Assembly: GCF_001905545.1 (NCBI RefSeq) | Contig: NZ_LIPD01000007.1 | Location: forward strand, 1-64,000 | DNA from: Streptomyces sp. CB02056 | GTDB taxonomy: Bacteria; Actinomycetota; Actinomycetes; Streptomycetales; Streptomycetaceae | Direction: 5' to 3' | Length of the DNA: 64,000 bases | The notes under the pieces: model-generated | What the model was told of the DNA's origin: nothing | Databases searched by the model: none | What the model saw: the letters and a program-made list of their open reading frames with translations, nothing else | In this document: one piece after another, positions 41,444 to 50,366 of the stretch | Position numbering within the stretch: the first letter of the stretch is position 1 | How the letters are laid out: the number at the start of each line of letters is the position of its first letter | Translations under genes and position numbers: made by a program

Positions 41444-42409
41444 CTACGCGACCCTGACCACGTACTTGCCCCGGACGCCGCCCGCCTCCAGCGCCCGGTG
41501 CGCCGCTGCCGTCTCCTCCAGGGGGAAGACCGTGTCCACCGCGGGGCGCAGCCTGCCCTCTGCCACGTGGCGGGCGAGGTCGTCGAAGTCCGCCCGCTTG
41601 GGGTCGCCGCTGAAGAAGCGGACCCGGCGGTGTCCGTGGACCGTGCTGGCCGCGACGTAGCCGAACGTCGCAGCGGGCCGTTTCGGGTCGAAGGCGAGGG
41701 CGACCATGCGCCCGCCGGGGGTCAGCAGGCGCCGGAAGGCCCGCAGGTCGGTCCCCACGGCGTCCAGGACCACGTCGAAGCGGCCCAACTCGGCCGAGCG
41801 CACGGTCCGATGGTCGACGGCCCGGTGCGCGCCGAGCCCGCGGACGAAGTCGAGGCTCGCCGCGCGGGCGAGGGCCGTGACCTCGGCGCCGTACGCCCGT
41901 CCGAGCTGGACGGCGGCGTTGCCGACACCGCCCGCCGCGCCCCGGACGAGGAGTCGTTCGCCGGGGCGCAGCCCGGCCTTGTCCCGCAGGGCGGTGATGA
42001 CGGCGGTGGCCACAGGCAGCGCGGCGGCGTGCACCGGGTCGAGGCCGTCGGGGAGCCGGCCGACCCGCTCGGCGGGCACGGTGACGTACTCGGCGGCGCT
42101 GCCGAACCCGGAGGTGCGGCCCAGGACTCCCCAGACGCGGTCGCCGGCCGCCAACCGGGTGACTCCGGCTCCCGGTGCGGCGACCTCGCCGGTGAAGTCC
42201 AGGCCGACGCGCTTGGGGAGCTTTCGGCCGCTCAGGAGGCGGAGACGGCCGGAGCGGACGGCCAGTTCGCCGCCGTTGACGCTGAACGCGCGCACCTTCA
42301 CAAGGACCTCGCCGCGGGCCGGCTCGGGACGTGGCACGCGGCCCGTGTAGAGCACGTCGGGGCCGCCGTAGCGGTCGTAGAGCACTGCCTTCATCATGCG
42401 GTCGTTCAT
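41444..42409 (-). CDS. NADPH quinone oxidoreductase (zinc-free MDR)
   Basis: A 321-residue medium-chain reductase without the zinc ligands. The N-terminal GroES-like part (KAVLYDRYGGPDVLYTGRVP, VGLDFTGEVAAPGAGVTRLA) precedes the Rossmann motif LLVRGAAGGVGNAAVQLGRA; the end GGVRGKYVVRVA is typical of QOR-type enzymes. It reduces quinones or enones with NADPH. The ATG at 42409 is divergent from a TetR gene with an inverted repeat in the 99-bp gap, so it is almost certainly the regulator's target. Confidence 0.9.
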   Translation of the reverse strand: MNDRMMKAVLYDRYGGPDVLYTGRVPRPEPARGEVLVKVRAFSVNGGELAVRSGRLRLLSGRKLPKRVGLDFTGEVAAPGAGVTRLAAGDRVWGVLGRTSGFGSAAEYVTVPAERVGRLPDGLDPVHAAALPVATAVITALRDKAGLRPGERLLVRGAAGGVGNAAVQLGRAYGAEVTALARAASLDFVRGLGAHRAVDHRTVRSAELGRFDVVLDAVGTDLRAFRRLLTPGGRMVALAFDPKRPAATFGYVAASTVHGHRRVRFFSGDPKRADFDDLARHVAEGRLRPAVDTVFPLEETAAAHRALEAGGVRGKYVVRVA

Positions 42410-42468
42410 CGTTCCGCCTTTGCCGCCGGGGGCCGTAGGGATCTGGCAGCGACCGTAGGCTCTCAAGT

Positions 42469-42482
42469 GGACGCAATCGTCC
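42469..42482. promoter_or_regulatory. Probable TetR operator
   Basis: GGACG (42469-42473) and CGTCC (42478-42482) around CAAT form an inverted repeat in the divergent gap between the quinone oxidoreductase and TetR genes, the usual site for self- and partner-repression. Confidence 0.6.
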
Positions 42483-42508
42483 GTTTCGACCGGAAGCGAG
42501 AGACAGTG

Positions 42509-43189
42509 ATGGCGGAATCCTCTCGGATCACAGCCCGGGACGGGGTGCGGGCGGACGCCCGGCGCAACCGGGAGCGCGTCCTCGTCGCCGCCCGTGCGGT
42601 CTTCGCGGAGCACGGGATCGACGCCCCGATGGCGACCGTGGCCCGTCGGGCCGGGGTCGGCGTGGCGACGCTGTACCGGCACTTCCCGACCCGGGACGCC
42701 CTGGTGCGGGGCGCGTTCGCGCGGCAGATGGAGACCTGCTCGCGGGCGCTCACCGAGGCGCTGGCCGCCCCCGACCCGTGGCAGGGCTTCCAGCAGCTGG
42801 TCGAGACGGTCTGCGCCCTGCAACGGGAGGAACGCGGCTTCCCGGCCGCGTTCGTCACGGCCTTCCCGGACAGCACGCCGGAGCACGCGCCGTCCCGGCG
42901 ACGAGCCGAGCGGGACCTCACGACCCTGGTGCGCAGGGCCCAGGCCTCGGGCGCGCTGCGGGCCGATTTCCACCCCTCCGACCTCACCGTGGTCCTGCTG
43001 GCACACTGCGCCCTGGTGACCGCCCTGCCGGACGACGGTGCGGCGTCCCGCCGCCTGGTGGCCTACCTGCTCCAGTCGTTCCGCGCCGACGCGGCCAACG
43101 GACCGCTGCCTCCGCCGGCCGCGCTGACACTGCGCAACCTCCCGATGGCGACGGACAGTTCACAGCGGCAGCGGCGCCCCAGGGCCTGA
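42509..43189 (+). CDS. TetR-family regulator of quinone oxidoreductase
   Basis: A 226-residue TetR regulator. The DNA-binding domain is near residues 18-65: RERVLVAARAVFAEHGIDAP, MATVARRAGVGVATLYRHFP. The C-terminal part (~70-210) is the helical ligand domain and ends with a Gln/Arg-rich tail. The ATG at 42509 follows GCGAGAGACAG. It faces the NADPH quinone oxidoreductase and most likely represses it until an electrophile or quinone binds. Confidence 0.92.
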   Translation: MAESSRITARDGVRADARRNRERVLVAARAVFAEHGIDAPMATVARRAGVGVATLYRHFPTRDALVRGAFARQMETCSRALTEALAAPDPWQGFQQLVETVCALQREERGFPAAFVTAFPDSTPEHAPSRRRAERDLTTLVRRAQASGALRADFHPSDLTVVLLAHCALVTALPDDGAASRRLVAYLLQSFRADAANGPLPPPAALTLRNLPMATDSSQRQRRPRA

Positions 43190-43350
43190 CACGAGACGGC
43201 ACCTACCGCAGGGCACGCCAGTCCGACGACTCCGCCGACGTCCCGTCCGTCCGTCCGGTTGCGGGGCGCTCGGGGCCGGTGCCCTCACGCTGGTGTCGGG
43301 AACGACGAGCCTCAGTCCCCTCCTGCGGGGAGCGACGAGCAGCCCCGGCC

Positions 43351-43980
43351 CTACGGGGTCCGCCGCTCCACGCCGTCGAGCAGCAGACCGAGCCCCAGCT
43401 CGAACCCGCGGTCGTCGAGGCCCGTCGCGCCGCCGCCGCGGGCGAAGGAGCTGTCCAGGGCGTCCGCGAGCGCCGGGTACTCCGGCCGGTACTCGGCCGG
43501 TGCCCGGGTGAAGCCGGCCGCGAAGGTCTCCACCGCGGAGCCGAGTACCAGGTAGTCCACCGCCGCGGCGACCTCCGCCGCGTCCGCGGGGCCGAGGCCG
43601 GCCCGGCCGAGGAGGGCGAGCAGCCCGTTGTAGCCGCGCAGCGCGCTGGCCGCTTCGACGCGGCGGCGGGCGAGCAGGGCGATGGCGTTCGGGTGCCTGA
43701 GGAAGACCGCGCGGTAGCCGCGCGCGTACGCCGCGAGGCCGGCCCGCCAGTCGGGATCGCCCAGCGGTGTGTGGTCGATCTCGTCGTTGACCAGCCCGGA
43801 GACCGCGTCGACCAGCTCGTCCTTGCTCTGGATGTGGTTGTAGAGCGAGGCCGCCTTGACCCCGAGCCGCTCCGCCAGCGCCCGCATGGTCAGGCCGTCG
43901 GGGCCGTCCTCGTCCACCACCTGGAGCGCGGCGAGCGCGATCCGCTCGCGGGTCAGCACTGCCCTGCTCGGTCGGCCCAC
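43351..43980 (-). CDS. TetR-family regulator (TetR_C type)
   Basis: A 209-residue TetR regulator with ALAALQVVDEDGPDGLTMRA, LAERLGVKAASLYNHIQSKD (HTH) and a C-terminal domain of the tetracycline-repressor type (LARRRVEAASALRGYNGLLA). It is divergent from an amino acid permease with a clean inverted repeat between them, so it probably controls permease and amidase expression. It converges with the other TetR gene across a 160-bp gap in which I see no gene. Confidence 0.9.
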   Translation of the reverse strand: MGRPSRAVLTRERIALAALQVVDEDGPDGLTMRALAERLGVKAASLYNHIQSKDELVDAVSGLVNDEIDHTPLGDPDWRAGLAAYARGYRAVFLRHPNAIALLARRRVEAASALRGYNGLLALLGRAGLGPADAAEVAAAVDYLVLGSAVETFAAGFTRAPAEYRPEYPALADALDSSFARGGGATGLDDRGFELGLGLLLDGVERRTP

Positions 43981-44042
43981 AGAAAAATCCCCTCTTCCGC
44001 TCCCCGTGTCCGGAGGCTATCGTGCCAGATCAACAGCGGTTG

Positions 44043-44055
44043 CTAACAAAGTTAG
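44043..44055. promoter_or_regulatory. Probable TetR operator before permease
   Basis: CTAAC (44043-44047), AAA, GTTAG (44051-44055) form an AT-rich inverted repeat 22 bp upstream of the permease GTG, where bound repressor would block transcription or its start. Confidence 0.65.
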
Positions 44056-44077
44056 TTTTATCTGGAAGGCGCAGCCC

Positions 44078-45574
44078 GTGGCCGAGACCACCCCGACCGA
44101 TGCCGACCGGCTGGCCACGCTCGGCTACCAGCAGGAGCTGCGGCGCAGCCTGACCGTGCTCGGAAACATCTCCATGGGCTTCGCCGTCGTCTCCCCGGTC
44201 GTGGGGCTGTACGCCGCCGTGCAGGTCGGCATGAGCGTCGCGGGCGGGGCCTGGGTCTGGGCGCTGCCGCTGTGCCTGCTCGGGCAGTGCCTGGTCGTCG
44301 CCGTCTACTCCGAGCTCGCCTCGCAGTGGCCGCTGGCCGGCGGCGCCTACCAGTGGAGCAGACGCCTGGCCAGACCGGCCGTCGCCTGGCTGAGCGGCTG
44401 GATGTGGCAGTTCGCCGTGATGTTCGGCAACACCACCGTCGCCTACCTCGCCTCGCCCTGGCTCTTCGCGCTCTTCGGCGCCGTCCCGACGCCCGCCGAA
44501 CAGGTCCTCGTCTCGGCCGGCTTCATCCTCTGCTGCACCCTGGTCAACGCCTACGGCATCAACTTCCTGCGCTGGTTCGTCGGCCTGGGCATCGCCGCCG
44601 AAGCCGTCGCCTCCGTCCTGGTCGGCCTCACCCTGCTGCTGGTCTTCCGGCAGCACGGCCTCTCCCTGCTCACCGACTTCCTGAACGCGCCGAAGGGGCT
44701 GGGCATCAGCGACACCGGTGCCCTGCTCGCCGCCCTGGCCGTCGCCGGCTGGGCCTTCATGGGCTTCGACGCCTGCGTGTCGACCGCCGAGGAGACCAAG
44801 GACGCCGCCCGACAGGTCCCCAGGGCGATGTGGTGGTCGCTGCTCAGCGTCGGACTCGTCGTCATCCTCAACGCGGTCTCCGTCGAACTCGCCCACCCCG
44901 ACCCCGCCGACGTCGTCGCGGTCAAGGACCTCGACCCGGTCACCACCGCCGTCACCCACGCCTTCGGCGGCTGGGCCGAGAAGCCCTTCGTCCTCGTCGT
45001 CCTGATCAGCTTCACGGCCTGCCTGATGGCCTCCCAGGGCGGCGCCGCCCGCGGCCTCTACTCCCTCGCCCGCGACGACGTCTTCCCCTTCTCCCGCCAC
45101 GTCCGCAAGGTCAACCGGCACCAGGCACCGATCGGCGGCCTCGTCGCCGCCACGGCGGTCAGCTGCGCCGCGCTGGTGCTCGGCCTGAACACCTCGGCCA
45201 TCGGCAGCCTGATCACCTTCGGCAGCGCCGCCATCTTCGTGCCGTTCTTCATCCTCGCCCTCGTCGCCCTCGTCGCCCGCCTGCGCGGCACCTGGAAGCC
45301 CGCCGGAGCGGTCGGCTACGGATGCCTCGGCACCCCGCTCAACGTCCTCGCGGTGCTGTGGACCGGCTTCGAACTGGTCAACATCTGCTGGCCGCGCACC
45401 ATCCTCGCCCCGGCCGGAGCGCCCTGGTACCAGATCTGGGCGGCGCCGCTCGGCGTCGGCACCGTCACCCTCGCCGGCCTCGCCTACCTGCTGGCGCGCC
45501 GCCCCGACCGCCGCATGACCGACACCGACCAGGAGCACCCGCACACCGCCGAACTCGCCCCCGCCGTCCTGTAG
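44078..45574 (+). CDS. APC-family amino acid/amine permease
   Basis: A 498-residue transporter with about 12 helices. It begins with a cytoplasmic ATLGYQQELRRSLTVLGNIS, a hallmark of the ACT/GABA-permease branch, then FAVVSPVVGLYAAVQVGMSV. The AEETKDAARQVPRAMWWSLL loop and QGGAARGLYSLARDDVFPF are also typical. It imports an amino acid, amine or amide by a cation or proton gradient. The GTG at 44078 follows GGAAGG. The amidase gene 151 bp downstream suggests uptake followed by hydrolysis of an amide or amine. Confidence 0.87.
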   Translation: MAETTPTDADRLATLGYQQELRRSLTVLGNISMGFAVVSPVVGLYAAVQVGMSVAGGAWVWALPLCLLGQCLVVAVYSELASQWPLAGGAYQWSRRLARPAVAWLSGWMWQFAVMFGNTTVAYLASPWLFALFGAVPTPAEQVLVSAGFILCCTLVNAYGINFLRWFVGLGIAAEAVASVLVGLTLLLVFRQHGLSLLTDFLNAPKGLGISDTGALLAALAVAGWAFMGFDACVSTAEETKDAARQVPRAMWWSLLSVGLVVILNAVSVELAHPDPADVVAVKDLDPVTTAVTHAFGGWAEKPFVLVVLISFTACLMASQGGAARGLYSLARDDVFPFSRHVRKVNRHQAPIGGLVAATAVSCAALVLGLNTSAIGSLITFGSAAIFVPFFILALVALVARLRGTWKPAGAVGYGCLGTPLNVLAVLWTGFELVNICWPRTILAPAGAPWYQIWAAPLGVGTVTLAGLAYLLARRPDRRMTDTDQEHPHTAELAPAVL

Positions 45575-45725
45575 CCGGCGTCGGCCCGGGCGGCACCGCT
45601 CGGCCGACGCGTGCGAAGCTGCATCCCACCCCCCGGGCGGGGTCACGTCCCACCAGCGGCCCAGCGCCGCACCTTCGAGGCCCGACACCTCGGACCGTTC
45701 AACCGAAAACCCTGGAGGCACCCGC

Positions 45726-47462
45726 ATGACACGCGCATTCGACGTCGTCGAGACCGGTATCGCCGACCTGCGCGCGGCGTTGGAGAAGGGCGAGACCACC
45801 GCGGTCGGCCTGCTCGACGCCTATCTCGCCCGGATCGACGCCTACGACCGGCCCGGCACCGCCACCGCGCTCAACGCGATGGTCGTGACGAACCCCCGCG
45901 CCCGCGCCGAGGCCGAGGCCTCCGACGCCCGCCGCGCCCGCGGCGAGACCCTCGGCCCCCTCGACGGCATCCCCTACACCGCCAAGGACAGCTACCTCGC
46001 CGAGGGCCTCACCGCCGCCGCCGGCTCACCGGCCTTCGAGCACCTCGTGGCCCAGCGCGACGCCTTCGCCATCGAGCGCCTGCGCGCCGGCGGGGCCGTG
46101 CTCATCGGCCTGACCAACATGCCGCCGATGGCCAACGGCGGCATGCAGCGCGGCGTGTACGGCCGCGCGGAGAGCCCGTACAGCGCCGACTGGCTGACCA
46201 GCGCCTACGGCTCCGGCTCCTCCAACGGCTCCGGCACCGCCACGGCCGCCTCGTTCGGCGCCTTCGGCCTCGGTGAGGAGACCTGGTCCTCGGGCCGGGC
46301 CCCCGCCTCCAACAACGCGCTGTGCGCCTACACGCCCAGCCGCGGCGTGATCTCGGTACGCGGCAACTGGCCGCTCGTCCCGACCATGGACGTCGTCGTC
46401 CCCCACACCCGCACCATGGCCGACCTGCTCGAACTGCTCGACGTCATCGTCGCCGACGACCCGGACACCCGCGGCGACCTGTGGCGCGCCCAGCCCTGGA
46501 TCCCGCTGCCCGCGCCGTCCCAGGTCCGTCCGGCCTCCTACCCCGCGCTGGCCCCCGCGGACGCGGCAGCGGCGCGCGCGACGCTCGCCGGGCGGCGCGT
46601 CGGCGTCCCCCGGATGTACATCAACGCCGACCCCGACGCCGGCACCAACCCCGACGGCGGCATCGGCGGCCAGACCGGGCAGCCGATCGACACCCGCGCC
46701 TCGGTGATCGCCCTGTGGCAGGCCGCCCGCCGCGACCTGGAGGCCGCCGGCGCCGAGGTCGTCGAGGTCGACTTCCCCGTGGTGACCAACTACGAGTCGG
46801 ACCGCCCCGGCGCGCCGTCGCTCCTCACCCGAGGCCTGGTCAGCCGCGACTTCCTCACCCACGAGATCCTCGACCTCTCCGCCTGGGCCTGGGACGACTT
46901 CCTGCGCGCCAACGGGGACCCCTCGCTGGCGACCCTCGCCGACGTCGACGGCGCGCTCATCTGGCCCAAGCACCCCGGCGAACTGCCGGACCGCTACGCC
47001 GGCTTCGACGACGGGATCGCCGACTACCCGCGGCTGGTGCGCGACAACCCCTACGCGTCGATCACCGAGATGCCGCACCTCGAGGAAGGCCTGCGCGGCC
47101 TGGAGGAGACCCGCCGGATCGACCTGGAGACGTGGATGGACGAACTCGGCCTGCACGCCGTGGTCTTCCCCACCGTCGCCGACGTCGGCCCCGCGGACAT
47201 GGACGTGAACGAGGCCTCCGCCGACCTCGGCTGGCGCAACGGCGTCTGGGTCGCCAACGGCAACCTCGCCCCCCGCCACCTCGGCATCCCGACGGTCACC
47301 GTGCCCATGGGCACCATGGCGGACACCGGCATGCCCGTCGGGCTGACCTTCGCGGGCCGCTCCTACGACGACAACAGCCTGCTCCGACTCGCCGCCGCCT
47401 TCGAGTCGACCGGGCACCGCCGCACGGAGCCGCCGCGCACCCCGCGCCTTCCGGTCGTCTGA
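45726..47462 (+). CDS. Amidase-signature hydrolase
   Basis: A 578-residue amidase-signature enzyme. The Ser-cisSer-Lys triad is visible: Lys87 in PYTAKDSY, the cis-Ser in YGSGSSNGSGTATA (about 165-166) and the nucleophile Ser189 in GEETWSSGRAPAS. The GEETWSSGR form differs from the common GTDTGGS and is shared by a subgroup with longer C-terminal domains. No signal peptide, so cytoplasmic. A ribosome-binding site (TGGAGG) precedes the ATG. Together with the upstream permease it probably forms an amide or cyclic-amide utilisation unit under TetR control; the substrate is unknown. Confidence 0.88.
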   Translation: MTRAFDVVETGIADLRAALEKGETTAVGLLDAYLARIDAYDRPGTATALNAMVVTNPRARAEAEASDARRARGETLGPLDGIPYTAKDSYLAEGLTAAAGSPAFEHLVAQRDAFAIERLRAGGAVLIGLTNMPPMANGGMQRGVYGRAESPYSADWLTSAYGSGSSNGSGTATAASFGAFGLGEETWSSGRAPASNNALCAYTPSRGVISVRGNWPLVPTMDVVVPHTRTMADLLELLDVIVADDPDTRGDLWRAQPWIPLPAPSQVRPASYPALAPADAAAARATLAGRRVGVPRMYINADPDAGTNPDGGIGGQTGQPIDTRASVIALWQAARRDLEAAGAEVVEVDFPVVTNYESDRPGAPSLLTRGLVSRDFLTHEILDLSAWAWDDFLRANGDPSLATLADVDGALIWPKHPGELPDRYAGFDDGIADYPRLVRDNPYASITEMPHLEEGLRGLEETRRIDLETWMDELGLHAVVFPTVADVGPADMDVNEASADLGWRNGVWVANGNLAPRHLGIPTVTVPMGTMADTGMPVGLTFAGRSYDDNSLLRLAAAFESTGHRRTEPPRTPRLPVV

Positions 47463-47531
47463 CAACCTGACGAACCGTCAAGACAGCGAGGAATTAGCGG
47501 GTTTACACCTTCCCGACCATGATTCCACAGA

Positions 47532-47575
47532 CCGGAGAGGCCGCTTCCACCAGAAGGTGGAGGCGGCCTCTCCGG
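47532..47575 (+). terminator. Long-stem terminator after amidase
   Basis: A 20-bp stem (47532-47551 with 47556-47575) around AGAA, with one G-U type mismatch, 70 bp after the amidase stop. DNA from 47576 to 47779 shows no supported gene. Confidence 0.8.
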
Positions 47576-47779
47576 CCCTTCCGCCCCATCGGCGGGTCAG
47601 CTCGAAGCCTTGAGCCAACCGGCCGAGGCACTCGACCGGGCGCACCGCACGGGTCATCCCCTGCGCCCGGCGCCACCTGGAAGGGCCGTTCACGGCGCCG
47701 GGGTGAGCACAGGTTCATGTCCTCGCAGCGGCGCCGGGGGCAACCCCGATCGGAACACCGCCGCGCGGGGCAGCGGGCA

Positions 47780-49075
47780 CTACCAGGCGATGAGGATGTA
47801 GCCGTCGCCGCCGCCGGCCGCGTCGGACGGGTTCCGGGCTCCGGCCCCGCCGGCGCCGGGGACGTCGTCCTCACCGGGCGGGTTCTCGCCACCGTGGCCG
47901 CCCGAGCCGCCGGCGCCGCCGTCGGTGCCGTCGCTGCCGGTACCGCCCCGCCCGGCACCGGGCGGCAGGGTGGCGCCGGGCGGCAGGGCAACCGTCGGGA
48001 TACCGCCCGCACCGCCGGCGGTGCCACCCTGACCGCCGCGGGATCCATTGCCGCCGCCGCCCGGGCGGCCGCCGGGGGGAAGCGCGTTGGCGCCGTGTCC
48101 GCCGGGGGCGGCGTCGCCGCTGGCCGCGCCGACCCGGCCGGAGCCCCCGGAACCGCCCGGGGCCACGCTCACCGAGACCGTGTTCCTGCCACAGGTCTTC
48201 GGGGACGCCCTGAACGCGGCGCCGCTCCCACCCCGGCCGCCCGGACCACCCGCAGCTCCGGTCCCGCCGCCTCCGCCCGCGCCACCGAGCGAGCCGGTGG
48301 ACGCCTCCCCGCCCCGGCCGCCCCGCCCCGCGCCGGCCGGCTCACCGGGGAACCCGCTGTGGCCGCCGCCGAAGAGGAGTTCGACGGAGCGGTCGCTCGC
48401 GCGGACGTAGGTGTAGCTTCCGTCCGGGCTGAAGAGGCTGGCCCCACTGCCCGGGGTGCCCGCGGCACCGGGCTTGGCGGGCCGCGCGGTGGCACCCTCC
48501 CGGCCCCCGGCACCGCCGGTACCGCCCTGGGAGTTGTTCCTCCTCGGCGGGCCGCCCTTGCCGACCGTGGCGGAGAGGACCGTTCCGGGAGTGACCGACA
48601 CGGCGCAGGTCACGAACACCCCCGCGCCACCACCTCCTCCTCCCCCGCCCCCTCCGCCACCTGCTCCGCCACCCCCACCGCCGCCCGTGGCGTGGCCCAG
48701 GATGGTCCAGTTCCCGCCCCCACCACCGCCGCCCCCACCGCCGCCTCCGCCCCCGGCGGCTCCGCCCCCGCCGGAGCCGAGCGCGTAGAGGGTCACGGTG
48801 CTGACGCCCTCCGGCACGGTGAACGAGTACTTGCCGGCCTGGGAGTACGCCTGTTGGCCGTGGGGCTGATCGACCACCGCCCGGAGCCCGGCTCTGCCGA
48901 CCTCGGCCTGAGCGGGGGCAGCGGTCACACCCAGGACGCAGCACAGTGCGGCGGGCACGCACAGCAGGGCCCGCCGGCGAGCGCGCCCGGAAGCGGGCCC
49001 ACCACCCGAGGCCGACACCGGCGATGACACAAGGAACCCGCCGGGGCGGGAACCGAGGGGACCATGGAGTCTCAT
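47780..49075 (-). CDS. Secreted glycine-rich protein A
   Basis: A ~431-residue exported protein. After a basic head and signal peptide (CVPAALCCVLGVTAAPAQA), the mature N-terminus has YSFTVPEGVSTVTLYALGSG, a Gly_rich_2-like beta strand set found at the start of many glycine-rich surface proteins. Long runs of Gly (14 in a row) then alternate with short strands such as GVFVTCAVSVTPGTVLSATV and GSYTYVRASDRSVELLFGGG. It ends in GGGDGYILIAW. Only two mature cysteines are obvious. ATG 49075 is preferred to 49105 but is not certain. A second protein of the same design is at 50367. Confidence 0.75.
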   Translation of the reverse strand: MRLHGPLGSRPGGFLVSSPVSASGGGPASGRARRRALLCVPAALCCVLGVTAAPAQAEVGRAGLRAVVDQPHGQQAYSQAGKYSFTVPEGVSTVTLYALGSGGGGAAGGGGGGGGGGGGGGNWTILGHATGGGGGGGAGGGGGGGGGGGGAGVFVTCAVSVTPGTVLSATVGKGGPPRRNNSQGGTGGAGGREGATARPAKPGAAGTPGSGASLFSPDGSYTYVRASDRSVELLFGGGHSGFPGEPAGAGRGGRGGEASTGSLGGAGGGGGTGAAGGPGGRGGSGAAFRASPKTCGRNTVSVSVAPGGSGGSGRVGAASGDAAPGGHGANALPPGGRPGGGGNGSRGGQGGTAGGAGGIPTVALPPGATLPPGAGRGGTGSDGTDGGAGGSGGHGGENPPGEDDVPGAGGAGARNPSDAAGGGDGYILIAW

Positions 49076-49613
49076 GGCTGCATCGTGTGCCAACTCCCAT
49101 GGCACCGCTGTGCTTTCGATGCGAACTACCTCGTTCGGGTGGGTCGTTCCAATGGGTCGGCCAACGGGCGGAGCTCCCCACCCGCCAGCCGTGACACGGT
49201 GACGGTCGTGCTGCCTTTACCGCTGGAATGCAGGACCGGTCGACCCCAAAGGCCCCGCCGGCGTGGCGGCGGGAGCGGAGGCATGGCATATAGGACGCAT
49301 GCGGACTTTTTGTAGTCGCGCGACTTCCCTGAGTCAGGGGATCGGTGTCGCCGCGGCCGCCAAGGCCGAACTGCACCGCAGTCCTGAACCGGGCAACAGC
49401 ACCACTCCGCCTCTGGAACCACCGCGCCAGAGCCGGCCTCCCACCGCAGGTCTTCCACCCGCGGAACACCTCGGGAGGGCGTGACCGGCGGTCACCGTAC
49501 CCCGATCATCCCGACAACCGGTCGGCCGGAAGGGCAAGTTGGCCCTCCGAGTCTCGCCGAGGCCGGACGCGGCCGGATCGCACAACCGAACTCAGCAGAA
49601 GGAGCAAGATCCG
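49076..49613. other. Divergent upstream region of two secreted-protein genes
   Basis: No gene is supported. The region holds the promoters of the glycine-rich gene (minus) and the four-cysteine gene (plus). A perfect 12-bp palindrome AGTCGCGCGACT (49314-49325) follows the AT-rich run GACTTTTTGT, and could be an operator. Confidence 0.5.
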
Positions 49614-50186
49614 ATGATGAGAAGCCTCATGGCCACGAGCACGGCCGGCGGTCTGCTGGCCGCACTGTGCGCGGCGGGCGCAGGTACCGCGCACGCGACG
49701 TCACTGGTCGACAACCTCACCTGCGAGGCGAAGGACGCCGCGCTGACATTCGCGAAGGGGGTGACCGACACCCCCGCCGCCAACAGCTACACGCTCACCG
49801 GCAACCTCATCAACTGCGAAAGCATGTCCGGGGCCTATCCGAACGTCGACCACGGCACCGTCGTCGCGGTGGGCTCCGGAACGCTCTCCTGTGGCGCCAC
49901 TGATTCCTTCAACGGCAACGCGACCTTCACCTGGTACGACGCCTCCAACAGGAGCGTCGGCACCACCACAGTCTCCTTCCAGGGCGGCGGGAAGGGCACC
50001 TCGGCCTCCGGCGACATCTCCAACCACGAGACCGGTATCACCAACGCGACCAGCACCGTCGCACCCCTCAACAACTACGACAGCAGCTTCGCGCCGACCG
50101 GTTTCACCGGCTCGTGCACCGACCCCGGCGGGGTGACAGCCCTCACCGGGGACAACTTCTTCGACTTCAGTCTCATCCAGGTCTGA
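49614..50186 (+). CDS. Four-cysteine secreted protein, paralogue 1
   Basis: A 190-residue exported protein: signal peptide to about residue 28 (AGGLLAALCAAGAGTAHA), then a beta-rich domain with four cysteines (37, 68, 93, 158). The core GSGTLSCGATDSFNGNATFT, followed by WYDASNRSVGTTTVSF, repeats almost unchanged in two other genes of this window (60601 and 61319). I know no function; an Ig-like surface or secreted protein with two disulfides is likely. The ATG at 49614 follows AAGGAG. It lies between two glycine-rich genes and ends at a strong bidirectional terminator. Confidence 0.8.
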   Translation: MMRSLMATSTAGGLLAALCAAGAGTAHATSLVDNLTCEAKDAALTFAKGVTDTPAANSYTLTGNLINCESMSGAYPNVDHGTVVAVGSGTLSCGATDSFNGNATFTWYDASNRSVGTTTVSFQGGGKGTSASGDISNHETGITNATSTVAPLNNYDSSFAPTGFTGSCTDPGGVTALTGDNFFDFSLIQV

Positions 50187-50304
50187 GCCCCGCCCGACGG
50201 GGCCGCCGCCGCACGCACGGGCCTGGCCCCCGCCGCAAAGGTGGCGTTCCGGATCAGGCAGTGCGCCCCCCACGTAGCCGCGAGGACGTCTCCCTCAGCC
50301 TCGC

Positions 50305-50354
50305 CTGACTCCGCCCCGCAGCGGCCTCCCGGACGGTCTGCGGGGCGGAGTCAG
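50305..50354. terminator. Strong bidirectional terminator
   Basis: CTGACTCCGCCCCGCAG (50305-50321) pairs perfectly with CTGCGGGGCGGAGTCAG (50338-50354), a 17-bp stem between the converging four-cysteine and glycine-rich genes. Confidence 0.88.
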
Positions 50355-50366
50355 GCAGCACATGTG

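Noticed and set aside
43190..43350. Possible terminator between the two convergent TetR genes
   Set aside because: Only short imperfect G/C pairings; no stem comparable to the others reported.
44030..45799. 589-residue minus-strand open frame opposite the permease
   Set aside because: Shadow of the APC permease; low-complexity Gly/Asp/Glu composition and no start signal.
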